Assembly (NCBI GenBank): GCA_033032175.1
Contig: CM065318.1
Span: 18,166,001-18,230,000 of the forward strand
Direction of reading: 5' to 3'
DNA from: Saturnia japonica
Lineage: Eukaryota > Arthropoda > Insecta > Lepidoptera > Saturniidae
DNA: 64,000 bases
Made by a program: the position numbers and the translations under genes. A model generated the notes under the pieces. It ran no database searches. It worked only from the letters and a program-made list of their open reading frames with translations, and was not told the origin of the DNA. This document shows, in pieces, positions 13,096 to 24,022 of this stretch; positions within the stretch are counted from its first letter, which is position 1, and each line of letters begins with the position of its first letter.

Positions 13096-13599
13096 TAGGT
13101 AACATTCACATCTAGTATACTAATAATGTTATAATGGACAATTTAGAGATCATTCGGTATAGGATATCGCAAGTCACAAGGCCCCCGCATGTACTTATAC
13201 CACCGTATCTTATTTACACTACATACAAATATATCCAGGTTGCTATTATTATTATAGTTTTTGCTTCAACAATTTGTTTTGGCAAGCTGGTACGTTGCAA
13301 CGGCTATCGATTTACAACGAAGCTAGTTCGGGGCTTTTCGTGACTAATTTGAATTCTGTTGCCATGTTGTTCGATTTTTTTTTGTACTGTATGTAACCTT
13401 ATGTGTTAAGAATATTCATTTTTTTTTTTGTTACTAACTAACGTTCGACTACAATCTATTTAGGTAAAAGATTTGTTAATTTTCTATTGCGATTAAAAGA
13501 TTAGATTTTTTTACGATGTCAATAATTTAAATAATGTTATGTATGGTCATTTTCTAAAACAAAAGGCATTCTACAAATGCTCTGTTAACAAACGATGTA

Positions 13600-13900
13600 A
13601 CCTTTCAACTTGGTCCTCGGAAGTCCCGTACTAAGTGCATAGATTGCCAGAGGCTAACCACTTAACATGATGTAGACAGCATAATGATCGTCAGTTGGTC
13701 GTAACAGGTACATAGGTTCTGAAAGGGACCTTTCTTCTTTTTTTAACTAGTTAGACTTAGACAAAAAATGACCGATCACTTCCTTCCGTGACTTAATTGT
13801 AACTACGGCAACAGCCCAAACCGAGGTTCGGCCACTTTGCCTTAAGCGCTCGCCCCCAAGCCACAGTGAAGCTGTAAAAGCCGTCTGAGACTCCAGATCC
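13600..13900 (+). repeat. dispersed repeat with a second copy near 43150
   Basis: The segment 'gaggttcggccactttgcc' with flanking 'agcccaa' at 13816-13846 has an inverted counterpart at about 43170-43215 (read on the minus strand). I take both as remnants of one repeat family. The exact ends cannot be fixed, and no coding potential is seen. Confidence 0.45.
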
Positions 13901-16214
13901 CTTAAGGTTAACAGAATAGTCAGTTTAAAAAAAAGTTGGTTGTTATGGTTTTTGAAACCACAATATCTTTTTATTTTAAAACGTGAACAATTATGTAGAC
14001 GAATAAGAACAGATTATCCATTATTCCGTTTCGTCCAAATAAATTTGTTAATTTGAATTTCATATAGCGACAAATTTTGAAATCTTGGGAAGTGCTCTTG
14101 CAGCTTTGCCATATATTTAGGAACCATACGATTCTCATAACTCGACATTGCAGTACTTCCCGGGTTTGGATGAAAAACGACCAACTAACAATTATTACTA
14201 CTAACAATAAGATATCTGATGCCCAATATATAATTCAGTACACCTAACATTAAACAAAATAGAGAAATTCCTGTTTGACGAAGCCTAAAAGGCTCAGAGT
14301 AATAGTTAACCGACTGTAGAGTACAGTGAATACAAAAGCCAGTAATAAAACCCGAGTTATTACAATCGAAAGAACAGCTGTAAACGTCCCGCAATTTAGA
14401 AAATTAACTGTTAGCAATTGAAAATTGTAAAACAGGTTTACATAATTTAAAGCGATGTGGTATTATTATGACTGCAACTATGTAAAAAATAACACTGTAA
14501 ATAAACACCTGCTGTAGAAATTTCGACATGTGTTCTCTAAGTTTTGTACAATGTGTAAAATTACAAATAAATTTAACATATTATTCTTGTCTTGATCTAC
14601 ACGACACGTCTCTACCAGGGTAGGCAGTAGGAATAGAACTCTACTTATTTGCAAGATTGTTATGCTTAATCAAATTAATTCGTTTAAATAACATCGTAAG
14701 AGACCTCTATAAAATGAAATATCGAGTTCAAGGCAAACCCTTACAGTTCAGAAAATATGTCAGCTTTATACTACAAATCTCTTGCAAATATAAAAATACA
14801 TTAAAAAGTAAGTCATACTTAAACGAAGGACGAGAGATGATTTAGATGCGACCAGATTTACGATTCACTTCTACCGTAAATTCATTCGAAGTCGCATAAA
14901 CTTTACGTGTTGAAGTAGCTTAAAAAATAACAAAATATCCGAACATCGAGTACTCTCAGTTTTTAAAATTATCATTATGACTTTAACGATGACATTTAAT
15001 AAGATGAGATTGAAGGATACAAGTTTAAAAACTCGTTTTAACGTCACTCGAATATGACGAAAGCAAAGTTGCTTTTTTTAACGACAGTATATTTGTTTGC
15101 TAAACTCGATAAACAGTGTAGTGAAGTGTTAAAATTCGAGTCTTTCGTAAAGCGATTAAAAGGGTAGGGAGTTCAAGAACTCGTTTTGTTATTGTTGTTG
15201 ACGATGGCAACATATTTAGTTTATTGTTTTTTGTTACGCATATTTTTTCCAAGTTCAAGAAAATATAATTTGCTTTGAGAAATTCCATAATCTTTCCGAG
15301 CGACCAGAAACAATGTCATTTTTATTGTCTCTTTTTAATCCACTTAAAAAAAAATAGAAGGTTCTCCGCTCGAATTTTTTTTTAAAAAGCTTACCGTCGT
15401 GATCGCGGTTTTGAGTGGTTAACACTGGCGGAATATCGATTCAATAACATTCCGGTTCATACCATCGAATCTTTCGAAATCTTACAAACTTTGGTTGGTA
15501 ACACACTTATCAGCTGGCAGAGAAACCTGAATCAGAAACTACCATATGAGAAAAATAAAAAACAGTTTCAGCGTTTGAAATTGCCAATACATCGTAGTGT
15601 GGTGGTGGCTCATGCCCAGCTATGGGGCCACACACAGGCTTGTATTTATTATAAAAGTCTTCAGAGGCGCACGAAATTTTTTAGACATGCTATGCTTTTG
15701 CCTTGGCGAAATCTACGCCACCATTCAGATACAATATGAGCGATTAAAATTAAAGAATATGCTGTAAAATGCAGAAAGAAAGGTTGAACGATCATAAATA
15801 CTTAAGTGCATGGTTCGATTCGCGAATGTATTTAAATGTATGCATAATGCGTACGTATTGGGTTTCAGTACATCGTTGTTAAGGCTTCCTACCGACATGT
15901 AAAAGTGAAGGTTTTAAGATACAAAACTTTACGTTTAATCAACAACATATGTAAGCGCATCTCAGTTCCTCGTTCTGGATAGTATAAACCAGGAAGCGAA
16001 CCGGTCGCCCTTGTACAGTCGGCTCGACAGCCTGCAGCGGCACAGAACGTATGCGTTACGCGCGTGTAATAATAATCATACAAATCAATTCTCAAATAGA
16101 AGGCTCTGTACACGCCATTATTTACACGTGTATCGGTTAGCGTGTGGGTAGAATTACCCTTGGCTTATTAGGAAGTATATTAGCATTATTAAGCCTCTTA
16201 TATCGTAAATCATA
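13901..16214. other. non-coding stretch with small repeat fragments
   Basis: Two short pieces look like common lepidopteran repeat tails: 'cgtctctaccagggtaggcag' near 14610 and 'catgcccagctatggggccacacac' near 15610. The rest is AT-rich. Open frames of 60-82 codons show no motif and I take them as chance. Confidence 0.4.
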
Positions 16215-16440
16215 TTATAAACAATTTTTAACAAAAACGAAAACCAATTTCAATGTTTTTGAGGAGTTCCCTGATGTATCTTGAAATTAAAATAGGACCA
16301 CCCTTGAGGGATCTCCTTTCCAACGAAAAAAAAGTATTATCTAAATCGGTCCATAAACAAAAAAATTTTGGCCGTTTATCCATTAAAAAAAAATACAAAT
16401 TGAGAAACCCCTCCTTTTTTTACGTCGGTTAAAAAAAATA
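16215..16440 (+). repeat. dispersed repeat family G, copy 1
   Basis: Landmarks are 'gaggagttccctgatgt', 'ccacccttgagggatctcctttcca', 'taaatcggtccataaa' and the tail 'acccctcctttttttacgtcggttaaaaa'. The same series occurs at 36790-37020, and the tail alone near 29815-29850. A tail of the form 'cctcctttttttgaagtcggttaaaa' is typical of lepidopteran LINE (RTE-like) 3' ends, so this is probably a truncated, decayed LINE tail. Confidence 0.6.
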
Positions 16441-17779
16441 GTGGCATAGAAAAAATACTTTACTATCCCTGTTGGTTAGCACAGTACAATCCAATAACGG
16501 CGACCACCGAAGGATCAGCATTCCATCGACGGTCGTCACTGTCGGCAGCTTATCGGGATTATCACCAGGTGGTCGTGAAATACACAGTTACAGATCTCTA
16601 GCATCCCGTATGATTATTGGACCCAGAAAAGCGACACATGTAAGCGTGCTCTGTGGTAGATTTATACTTTGTGTATCGTGGTCGCAACAGTCGTTTCTTA
16701 ACAAGTAGTAAAGTTTATTTAAAAAAAATCTATGACGTCATTGTATTTAATTCGTTAAAAGGCAAGTATGAATGTAAATGGGATCAAAAACTTGGAATAC
16801 GATCGAATGTTTTTTTAAATGACAATTTTACTTGCTTCTTGTGTTCTTGGAGACAAATTTTCTATCAGGCGGTGACTTTTTACCACGCACGTAATAACTG
16901 CATGTAATAATAGATAATAGAAAATAGGCCAGACTAATATACCGTTGTGTGAGTCATGCGCATTCAATTTTTTTTCTTGCGCAAAACTGGTTTCGTTATT
17001 TTTTTTTTCTCTAAGTACTAAGATTTATATATTTACCATTTCCGCGAAAGAAAATAACAATTCTGCGGGTTTTTTTTTGTAGGTAAAAAGATTTTTAAAT
17101 AAGTAACTTAACAATTTTTATGTTTAATGACGGTTTGAGAAACATTGAATATACTATGTTTCTTTTATATTGAATTATGTAGCCTATAAGATTTTAATCT
17201 TCTTATAGGTTGAAGTTTATAAAACTTTATGAGATACATATAAAATTAAAATCACTTTCGTAAGGACCTCGCTGCGGAGCAAAATAACGGGAAATTAATA
17301 CCGAAGATTATTTTATTAATTAGCCAAAGCTATGGAAACTGATAGTTAGGCAATAAAAATAATATACGAATAGAACAATATATTGTTTCTAGGAGCGTTG
17401 ACGGTTTTAGAAACGTTGGCCTAACCCTTTTCGTTCTACAAAACCGGTACTAGGTTATATATCCGAACCAAGGTCGCAGTGGTGTTCCGCGTTTACAAAT
17501 CTCATACATTTAGCACTCGATTGCGTTATTTTCGCAGACCGAGGCCGCCCAGCCGCTTATATGTTGCTAAAGAAGATTAATTACGACTAAACTTCCTATA
17601 GGAAATTGTATCAAAACACCGGAAATTTAGATTAGTAATATAGCAATAAACCGTAATTGAATATCTTTAGAGAAATGGCACCCGTGGACCGAAATCTATT
17701 GCGAGTTTAAAAATTAACTTCTATTATGAAAAAATATGTTATAATGTTCATTATATTAAGTAAACATTTTAACAATTAA
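16441..17779. other. non-coding stretch, possible repeat fragment
   Basis: A GC-richer piece at 16480-16640 ('gaccaccgaaggatcagc', 'ccatcgacggtcgtcactgtc') weakly resembles 34340-34440 and may be part of the same old repeat. The remainder is AT-rich without recognisable genes or RNA. Confidence 0.35.
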
Positions 17780-18370
17780 CATATTTCAATATCTATATCT
17801 CTACTATATACATTAAAAGTTTGTTTGTTTGGATTGTTAGGACCTCTCCTACTATTCCGATTCTAGAAATTCTTCGACTGATAGAGAACCTTATCTCAGA
17901 CTGACATGGGTATAGGTTATTTTTTATTGTTATATAATTTTATATTGTAACAAGCTGTGCCCGCAGCTTCGCTCACGTGTACTACAGAATACTCGCGCGA
18001 ATCTTGTTTCCCCGGTTCCGGCTATTTTAAAGACAAAAATAAAAGATAGATACATATATACTCTCGCAGACTTTTTTGTAGTTCTTTTTAATGTTTACAA
18101 TTATTTACTAAATTAATTGGCTACATCTCTTATGATTTACTCAGCGTAAGCCATTTAAGCGCCCCAATTAATTCAGCGAGACCAGTTTTTCTATTAGTGC
18201 GGAACCCTAATCCTTTTTCTAAAATAAAAGTAGCCTAAGTTACTCCCTATAAATTCAGCTATCTACCAGTGAAAGTCCCGTCAAAATCGGTCCAACCGTT
18301 TCGGGTTTTACCCGGAACAAACAAACAGACGGTCCAAAGTTTTTAATATGGGTGTTTTATTATAGGTATC
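17780..18370 (+). repeat. decayed lepidopteran interspersed repeat
   Basis: It contains 'aaaagtttgtttgtttgga', then 'agctgtgcccgcagcttcgctcacg', then 'tcccgtcaaaatcggtcca' and 'ccgtttcgggttttacccggaac' followed by AAACAAACAGAC. These pieces in this order are the signature of a very abundant family of short non-autonomous repeats in moths and butterflies. No TSD is visible and the copy is much diverged. Confidence 0.6.
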
Positions 18371-19365
18371 GTATATATTTTCATATGCATTTAGTAAAAA
18401 ACTGTTAATTTGACATTACAAACAGACACTTAAATTTTATTAATTCTATAGATGATATAGGGTCAAAGAATGAGGTGTATTTATAATTGAAACCACAACT
18501 TGGCAACTCAAAATTCTCCCTAGGTTTATTCAAGTACAAAGTTTTTAGAAAATAAAAAATAATCTGTGGTGTTGGTAGATACAATACATGACAGTACAAC
18601 ATAATAAAGAAATCTTTGAAATTGCTTCTTATAACATACAATTATCTAAGTAAGATATTAAAAATGTTTATTATAATACAAAAATTTCTTTTTCATGCGT
18701 ATAATATTAAAATGAAGATGTCGGGCCTCTGCAAGAAAACAAAGAGTCTGGACTCGCCGATTACGAGACCATTGTCTTGGGCCAACTGAAGCCAGATGAG
18801 GCCAAACGAGGCCTTTACATCCCTCGCGCCTTTTGTTTGAAAATAATGAATCACAGCGGACAAAATGAAACTTTTTCGGATACCGGGTCTTAATTAAAGA
18901 GGAATTACTTTTGTCTGTGTTACGGCTAAATAATAAAGCATACATCGAAAGATAATGTTTGTATCACGCTGTAACATTGAAGCGTTTGCAGAGATGTTTG
19001 TAAAATTGTCTATTTTGTAATCCAAAATCACGATGCCCTTATTTAACCAATAACCTACAATCAATCAATACTGGACAGTCAATATTACCTGAAAAATATT
19101 TTTACAGCGATTTAAAGAGTTTTAATCTTCGATACCATACAAGACAGGCACAGAAATGACCACTGAGCAAACTTTTTCTCAAAGAAAATAGTACCGACTC
19201 AACTATCAACACAAGACATAACGTATTGGAGATTTCAAACTTCAAGAAATATAGTTCCAATTTTTACCTCTAGGTGGCTAGAATATTTTATATGTTTCGT
19301 TCACCGCCCAGCCGGCATCGACAAAAACAAACGAAAGTAAGAACAGAATATCTATTTTATATATA
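18371..19365. other. non-coding stretch with one compositionally odd block
   Basis: The block 18711-18845 is GC-rich and open in two frames, one on each strand. On the plus strand it reads about 44 codons including GLADYETIVLGQLKPDEAKRG before a stop. I do not recognise it. It may be a decayed exon, a repeat or chance. The stretch ends in the (TA)n tract that received the retrotransposon. Confidence 0.35.
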
Positions 19366-19720
19366 TATAAGACGACTATAGTTTTGGCATGTAAAATAAA
19401 CTGTAAGCGTTGCTCTGTAAACAAAGTTTTATTTCATTAAATTTAATAATTAATTAATATTTTATACTAATATACACTAAATAATAATATCATGTTAAAA
19501 CCAACCTGTAAACAAAGAAACGACATTAAAAGTTTATATTTCCTAGTTACATGTCCTTTCTTTAGTTTTACAATTCATTTTAATATTTGACACATCTGTC
19601 ACCTTTTGTATGTTACAATATTCTTTTTAATAATAGATAAACTATATACAACCTACATTACTAAACATATTAAACCTACAAAACTTAAATTAGAATTAAA
19701 GAAATATATTTTCTTTACAT
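19366..19720 (-). repeat. 3' LTR
   Basis: This is a direct repeat of 24023-24377 with the same length (355 bp) and no mismatch seen on reading them side by side. The sense-strand start (TGTAAAG) directly follows the polypurine tract. An AATAAA signal lies at 19428-19433 on the minus strand, which would end the transcript. Confidence 0.95.
19428..19433 (-). promoter_or_regulatory. polyadenylation signal in the 3' LTR
   Basis: AATAAA on the minus strand, about 65 bases before the end of the LTR in sense direction. The same hexamer is at 24085-24090 in the 5' LTR. It is the only such hexamer well placed to form the 3' end of the element's RNA. Confidence 0.55.
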
Positions 19721-19731
19721 CTCCCCCCTTT
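19721..19731 (-). other. polypurine tract (PPT)
   Basis: The minus strand reads AAAGGGGGGAG immediately before the 3' LTR. A purine-only run in this place is where the plus strand of the cDNA is primed after RNase H cleavage. Its position fixes the LTR start. Confidence 0.85.
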
Positions 19732-19780
19732 GGAAGAAAATTTACAAGAAAATTTTCGTTAATTTTACTCATACTCTTCA

Positions 19781-22700
19781 TCATATCTCGTTATTTTTTG
19801 TTGTAGGGACTGGAATAAGTTTCGTGATATGAAAAAGGTTAGACTCTATTTTTCTGTGTCCTGTATCTATTTTATATATTGAATTTGAAATTTTTTCAAC
19901 AATCTTATAGGGTCCAATTTTCAGTTCATCTAATTTTTTTCTGTTCAATTTATTTCCATTTTCCACATATACCATGTCTCCTAAATTAAATTCACAGTGT
20001 TTTCGATTTTTATCGAAAAGTATTTTATTGTAATTATGTGACTTTATTGTATTTTCAAGCGCTGTTTTTCTGTCTCTTATCCAATTTTTATTTGATTCTC
20101 CTTGTTTTAGTTCGTTTGGTATGAATGTTACATCTGTACCGTATAAAAGATAACTTGGTGCAAAACCAGTGACTGAATGAATCGTATCATTATATTTATT
20201 TACGCATTCTTGAGCTACTGATGCCCAGGCTCTCTTTTTTTCTTTTTCATTTATTTTGCATCTCATTTTGTTCACTAATGTTTGGTTCAGCCTTTCATTT
20301 AGGCCATTTGAGAATGGTGTATTTACTGCTGTAAAGATCATTGTTACTTTCTTTTCATGTAAGAATTTTTTAAATTCTTTTGAATTGATTCCGGGATATT
20401 GATCGGTGAGAAGCATACCGATATCCTCAGTTTCTGCAACATTCATCACTAGTTTTATATAATCATTTGCATTTTGAGTTTTTGAAGTGAGAATAAATGC
20501 GTATCTAGTAAAGTGATCTACTAACAGATGTAGATATTTTTTTGTTGATCTTGAACCTCCAAAACCCCCTATTGTATCTATAGATATTATTTCGAAAGGG
20601 CTTGTGGCGGGACCTAGATGAGACATAAAGCCAAATTTGTCGTGTCCTCTTGACTTATTTTTAATACAAACCTCACAGTTTTTACAAACTTTTTTTATGT
20701 TTTTCATCAAATTTTTCGCTGTGTAGAGTGAGCTTATCGTTTTTTGCATTTGTCCAACTCCAATATGGCAAAAGTTTTCATGTATATCTTTTAAAAGTTT
20801 GATACTTAACTCTTCTGATATAATAATTTTTTCCTTTCTTTTGATTTTTTTAAAATATATATTGTGTTTTTCAACCAATTTATTTTTGTTATTTTGTATT
20901 TCCACATTTTTACTTTGGTCTATTATAATTTCTTCTATTTTAATTAAATTTACTACCTTTAATTGTTCATCTGTATTTTCATACGACTCCAATACTGGAT
21001 TCCTGCTTAGACAGTCTGCTTCCAAATTTTGTTTTCCTGGAGCATATTTTACTTTAAAGTCATATTGCGATAAATAATATGTTAAGTCACCCAGCTCTTC
21101 ATCGGTTCTAGATTTCAGATTCATATTCTCTAGTGGCTTGTGGTCTGAATAAACTGTAAAATATTTACCTATCAACCAGTATTGCCAGTATTTCACCGCT
21201 TCTTTGATAGCTAAACATTCTAAGTATATTGCCTTTTTTTTCTTTTGGGCTTCATTAAGTTTTTTAGAAAAGTAAGCTACTGGTTTTTCTTTTCCATCAG
21301 ACTGTGTTTGTTTTAAAATGGCGCCAACACCTTCTATGGAAGCATCTGTATAAATATTAATGGGTAATTCTGGATCAAAAACTTCAAGAATTGGTTGGGT
21401 GCATAACAAGGTTTTTATCATTTCAAATGCTTTTTTACATTTTTCAGACCAAATAAATTTTGTATTTTTCCTTAATAAATTATGTAACGGATCCAATATT
21501 ATTGTACTCCTTGGTATATACTCACGATAAAAATTTATTTTTCCTAGAAATTGTCTTACATTCTTCTGCGTTTTTGGTACAGGAAAATTCTTTATCGAAA
21601 CCAAATTATCCTTTAATGGTGTGATAGAATTGTTCTGAATTATATAACCCAGATATTTTACAGAGTTTGATGCAAATGTGCATTTTGTTAATTTTAACCT
21701 GAAACCTTCTGTTTTGATCGCATCTAGCAACAGTGTCAGATGAATAATATGATCAGCAAACGTTTTAGAAAAAATAAGTATGTCATCTATATAATTAACA
21801 GTAAAATTAGTAAGTTTATATTTTCTCAATATATTACTTAAAATCCGCTGGAAAATAGCAGGCGAGGTCTTTAGGCCAAAAGGTAGGCATGTCCATTGGA
21901 AATGACCTTCCTGTGTTATGAATCCTGTCTTTTGTTTATCTTCTATTCTTAATGGAATAGACCAAAATGCAGAATTTATGTCAAGGCTTGAGAAAAAATT
22001 ACAATTTCTAGTTTTTAATATTAAATCTTCGATTAACGGAAATGGTTGCGCTTGTGGCACCACTATTTTATTTAAATCCCTAAAGTCTATACATAGTCTT
22101 GATTTCTTGTTATCTTCTTTCTTAAATGCCAGTGTAACGGGTGCTGCAAATGGACTGTAGGATTCTTCTATCAACTTATTATCCAGTAACTTTGCTATTT
22201 GTTCTCCTATCTCTTTTTTATCTTCTACAGTGCATCTATAGGGCCTTTTACAACAATATTTATCTACCAACAAGTCTATCCTCGCTTCATATCCATTAAC
22301 AGTACCGATATCAAATTTATTTTTGGCAAAAATTGATTTATATTTGCTAATTAATGTGTTTATTTCTGACTTTTGGTACTCATTTAAATGATCTATTTTT
22401 ATTTCAAAATCTTCTTCTTTTACATGTTCGTTAAAATTTATTTTGAATTCTTCTTCATCTTTTGTAATAACTTCTTCATTTTCATTATTTATACTCTGTT
22501 TCTGAGTTATCTGTAAGTCTTCATTTTGGATCAGTTTGAACTCTTTAATCAAGTCCAATCCAATCAAAAAATCATATTTGAAATTTTGTTCATTAATAAT
22601 GTATACATCAACACTTTTTTCCAATTCAAAGATTTTTATTTTCAACGTTGTCAAACCACTTGTCTTTATAACACCATTAATCGTAATTAAATTTGCTACG

Positions 22701-22840
22701 TTCAAATGATTTTCTTTTCTGCTTAGTTTCAATAACTTAGAGTTGATCAAAGAAACATTCGAACCCGAATCATAAACCCCATATATTTTTAATTTATTGT
22801 CTATTAGTAGTTTGACATTTATTAATGGTGTTACTATTCG
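19781..22840 (-). CDS. pol: Pol polyprotein (PR-RT-RNaseH-IN), -1 frame of gag
   Basis: It is read as the -1 extension of Gag after a slippery site at 22846-22840. It adds about 1,019 residues, so Gag-Pol is near 1,394. Protease comes first, with YDSGSN just upstream of 22750 and FLIGLD about 65 residues later. Counting from 22750, the reverse transcriptase lies at about 160-370 with SLDINSAF (D257) and the catalytic YIDD (320-323). RNase H lies at about 465-585 with YTDAS, LECLA, SDHKP and EADCLS. Integrase has H657-x4-H662...C692-x2-C695 for zinc. Its catalytic triad is D725, D783 and E819, a DD35E spacing, and a GPY/F module at about 942-962 (KIGPYKIVEK) follows. Every expected catalytic residue is present and there is no stop or frameshift. 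There is no chromodomain-like tail. The codon at 22750 is TTG, not a true start. Confidence 0.95.
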   Translation of the reverse strand, partial: RIVTPLINVKLLIDNKLKIYGVYDSGSNVSLINSKLLKLSRKENHLNVANLITINGVIKTSGLTTLKIKIFELEKSVDVYIINEQNFKYDFLIGLDLIKEFKLIQNEDLQITQKQSINNENEEVITKDEEEFKINFNEHVKEEDFEIKIDHLNEYQKSEINTLISKYKSIFAKNKFDIGTVNGYEARIDLLVDKYCCKRPYRCTVEDKKEIGEQIAKLLDNKLIEESYSPFAAPVTLAFKKEDNKKSRLCIDFRDLNKIVVPQAQPFPLIEDLILKTRNCNFFSSLDINSAFWSIPLRIEDKQKTGFITQEGHFQWTCLPFGLKTSPAIFQRILSNILRKYKLTNFTVNYIDDILIFSKTFADHIIHLTLLLDAIKTEGFRLKLTKCTFASNSVKYLGYIIQNNSITPLKDNLVSIKNFPVPKTQKNVRQFLGKINFYREYIPRSTIILDPLHNLLRKNTKFIWSEKCKKAFEMIKTLLCTQPILEVFDPELPINIYTDASIEGVGAILKQTQSDGKEKPVAYFSKKLNEAQKKKKAIYLECLAIKEAVKYWQYWLIGKYFTVYSDHKPLENMNLKSRTDEELGDLTYYLSQYDFKVKYAPGKQNLEADCLSRNPVLESYENTDEQLKVVNLIKIEEIIIDQSKNVEIQNNKNKLVEKHNIYFKKIKRKEKIIISEELSIKLLKDIHENFCHIGVGQMQKTISSLYTAKNLMKNIKKVCKNCEVCIKNKSRGHDKFGFMSHLGPATSPFEIISIDTIGGFGGSRSTKKYLHLLVDHFTRYAFILTSKTQNANDYIKLVMNVAETEDIGMLLTDQYPGINSKEFKKFLHEKKVTMIFTAVNTPFSNGLNERLNQTLVNKMRCKINEKEKKRAWASVAQECVNKYNDTIHSVTGFAPSYLLYGTDVTFIPNELKQGESNKNWIRDRKTALENTIKSHNYNKILFDKNRKHCEFNLGDMVYVENGNKLNRKKLDELKIGPYKIVEKISNSIYKIDTGHRKIESNLFHITKLIPVPTTKNNEI

Positions 22841-23964
22841 TTTTTTTGATCCATTTCGTTTAACTCAGCTTCTATCACTGAATTATTGATATGTTTAATG
22901 GTATTTTTCTTTAATGTATCATCTTCTTTTGTCCTAAACCAGCACTTAGATTTTGAGTGGTACCGAGGGCCTTTATTTAACTTTTCACATGTTTCACATA
23001 AATCTTGATCTTCATTTTTCCCATTAGGTCTTGGATTACTACATTTTTTCTTAGCTAAAAAAATTACTTTGTTCACCATATGTTCATACTTAGTCACTTC
23101 ATTAAACAAATCCACTGTATCTTTTACGGCTTCTCTATCAATCTTATTAAGTACAAATTCTGGTAAACCAGCAGCAACAAGATCCACTAAAGTACCTGCG
23201 TCAATTGATCTTCTCATATCCAATAAAAGTTTTTCTTTTCTTATAGCATAATCTAACAGTGAACCGTTTTTGTATTTAAAGAATAGTGCATGAGTTACTG
23301 GGTTCCATCCCTTATTTGCAAATGATGCACAAAATTTGTTTTTCCAGGTTGACCATTCCGAGTTCATTGTTAATTTTATAATCATTGAGTTGTACCAATC
23401 TGTACAACTCCCATCCAAAAACAGTCTGAGAATTTCAATTTTCTTTTCGTCCGTTATCAAATCAAATCGTAGGCATTCTTGTTCAAAAATTTCAATCCAC
23501 TGGTTTGGATTAGAATTTTTGGTTGTAAATTTTTCAATCACAAACTTCTCTGCAATGTTTTTTAAATTATGTGGTTTAATTATATGTGTATTTTCTACTA
23601 ATTTCTCAAATAATTTTTCCAATGTACTTTCTTTTTCGAATGTAGTGACAAGTTGTTCACAATTCAGTTCTTCTAAAAATTGATCCCCAAATTGTAAATT
23701 ATCATCCTCATCTATGTAAGTTCTTCTAAGTTCCTCTGTCATAGTTATCCAAACTCTTCTTACCTGATACCTTTTTCTTAAGCTATTGGTAACTTTATTA
23801 TAAACAGATGATTTGATTATTTCCTTGTGATGACTAACTGCTTGTAGAGCTTCTGGTACAGCGTATACTTTATTATCATTTGTGGCTATCGAAGTTATAG
23901 AGCAAATATTTGATTTACCATCAGTTCCAGGTAATAATGTGAATTCAAAACGAAGTTTTTCCAT
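22834..23964 (-). CDS. gag: Gag, nucleocapsid-type structural protein
   Basis: A protein of 376 residues that forms the virus-like particle and packages the element RNA. The ATG at 23964 is the first in frame, 58 bases after the primer site. Residues about 150-260 (from NPNQWIEIFEQECLRF through W190 and W204 to DYAIRKEKLLLDM) have the spacing of Trp and hydrophobic residues seen in retrotransposon Gag capsid domains. The only zinc-knuckle candidate is C323-x2-C326-x9-H336-x4-C341. This is a CCHC motif with nine instead of the usual four residues between the second Cys and the His. The tail is rich in Lys, Asn and Glu. The gene ends in TAG (22836-22834), one codon past a slippery heptamer, and overlaps pol. 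Confidence 0.93.
   Translation of the reverse strand: MEKLRFEFTLLPGTDGKSNICSITSIATNDNKVYAVPEALQAVSHHKEIIKSSVYNKVTNSLRKRYQVRRVWITMTEELRRTYIDEDDNLQFGDQFLEELNCEQLVTTFEKESTLEKLFEKLVENTHIIKPHNLKNIAEKFVIEKFTTKNSNPNQWIEIFEQECLRFDLITDEKKIEILRLFLDGSCTDWYNSMIIKLTMNSEWSTWKNKFCASFANKGWNPVTHALFFKYKNGSLLDYAIRKEKLLLDMRRSIDAGTLVDLVAAGLPEFVLNKIDREAVKDTVDLFNEVTKYEHMVNKVIFLAKKKCSNPRPNGKNEDQDLCETCEKLNKGPRYHSKSKCWFRTKEDDTLKKNTIKHINNSVIEAELNEMDQKNE
22840..22846 (-). other. A AAA AAC slippery heptamer for -1 frameshift
   Basis: Read on the minus strand in the gag frame, the sequence is CAA AAA AAC GAA TAG, holding the classical X XXY YYZ heptamer A AAA AAC. Gag codons and the pol frame carrying DSGSN differ by exactly -1, and the pol frame is open from here on. 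No strong stem or pseudoknot is obvious downstream, although the region is AT-rich and structure is hard to judge by eye. Confidence 0.8.
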
Positions 23965-24002
23965 TTTTAAACAGGATAATTAACTTTCGTTTATTCGATT
24001 TT

Positions 24003-24022
24003 TATAAACAATAATGTCGTTT
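24003..24022 (-). other. primer-binding site, non-tRNA, probably self-complementary to LTR
   Basis: The first bases after the 5' LTR on the minus strand are AAACGACATTA, then TT, then GTTTATA. They lack the TGG that pairs with the CCA end of a tRNA. The plus strand of the LTR holds AAACGACATTA, AAA, GTTTATA at 24175-24195. The sense RNA can therefore pair its LTR with this site over 11 and 7 bp around a 2x3 internal loop. Pairing starts exactly at the first base beyond the LTR, which is where a reverse-transcription primer has to sit. Confidence 0.6.

Noticed and set aside
18658..18945. 95-codon minus-strand frame as a protein
   Set aside because: Only its central third is protein-like and that part is equally open on the other strand. 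Kept as a finding, not as a gene.
19721..19780. An env gene between pol and the 3' LTR
   Set aside because: Only about 60 bases are available, filled by spacer and the polypurine tract.
22750..22750. A pol start codon at 22750
   Set aside because: The codon is TTG inside the protease, just after DSGSN. The frame is open upstream to the slippery site, so pol has no start of its own.
20799..23683. Plus-strand open frames of 60-115 codons across pol and gag (20799, 21918, 23069, 23336)
   Set aside because: They are antisense shadows of intact gag and pol, with no motif of their own.
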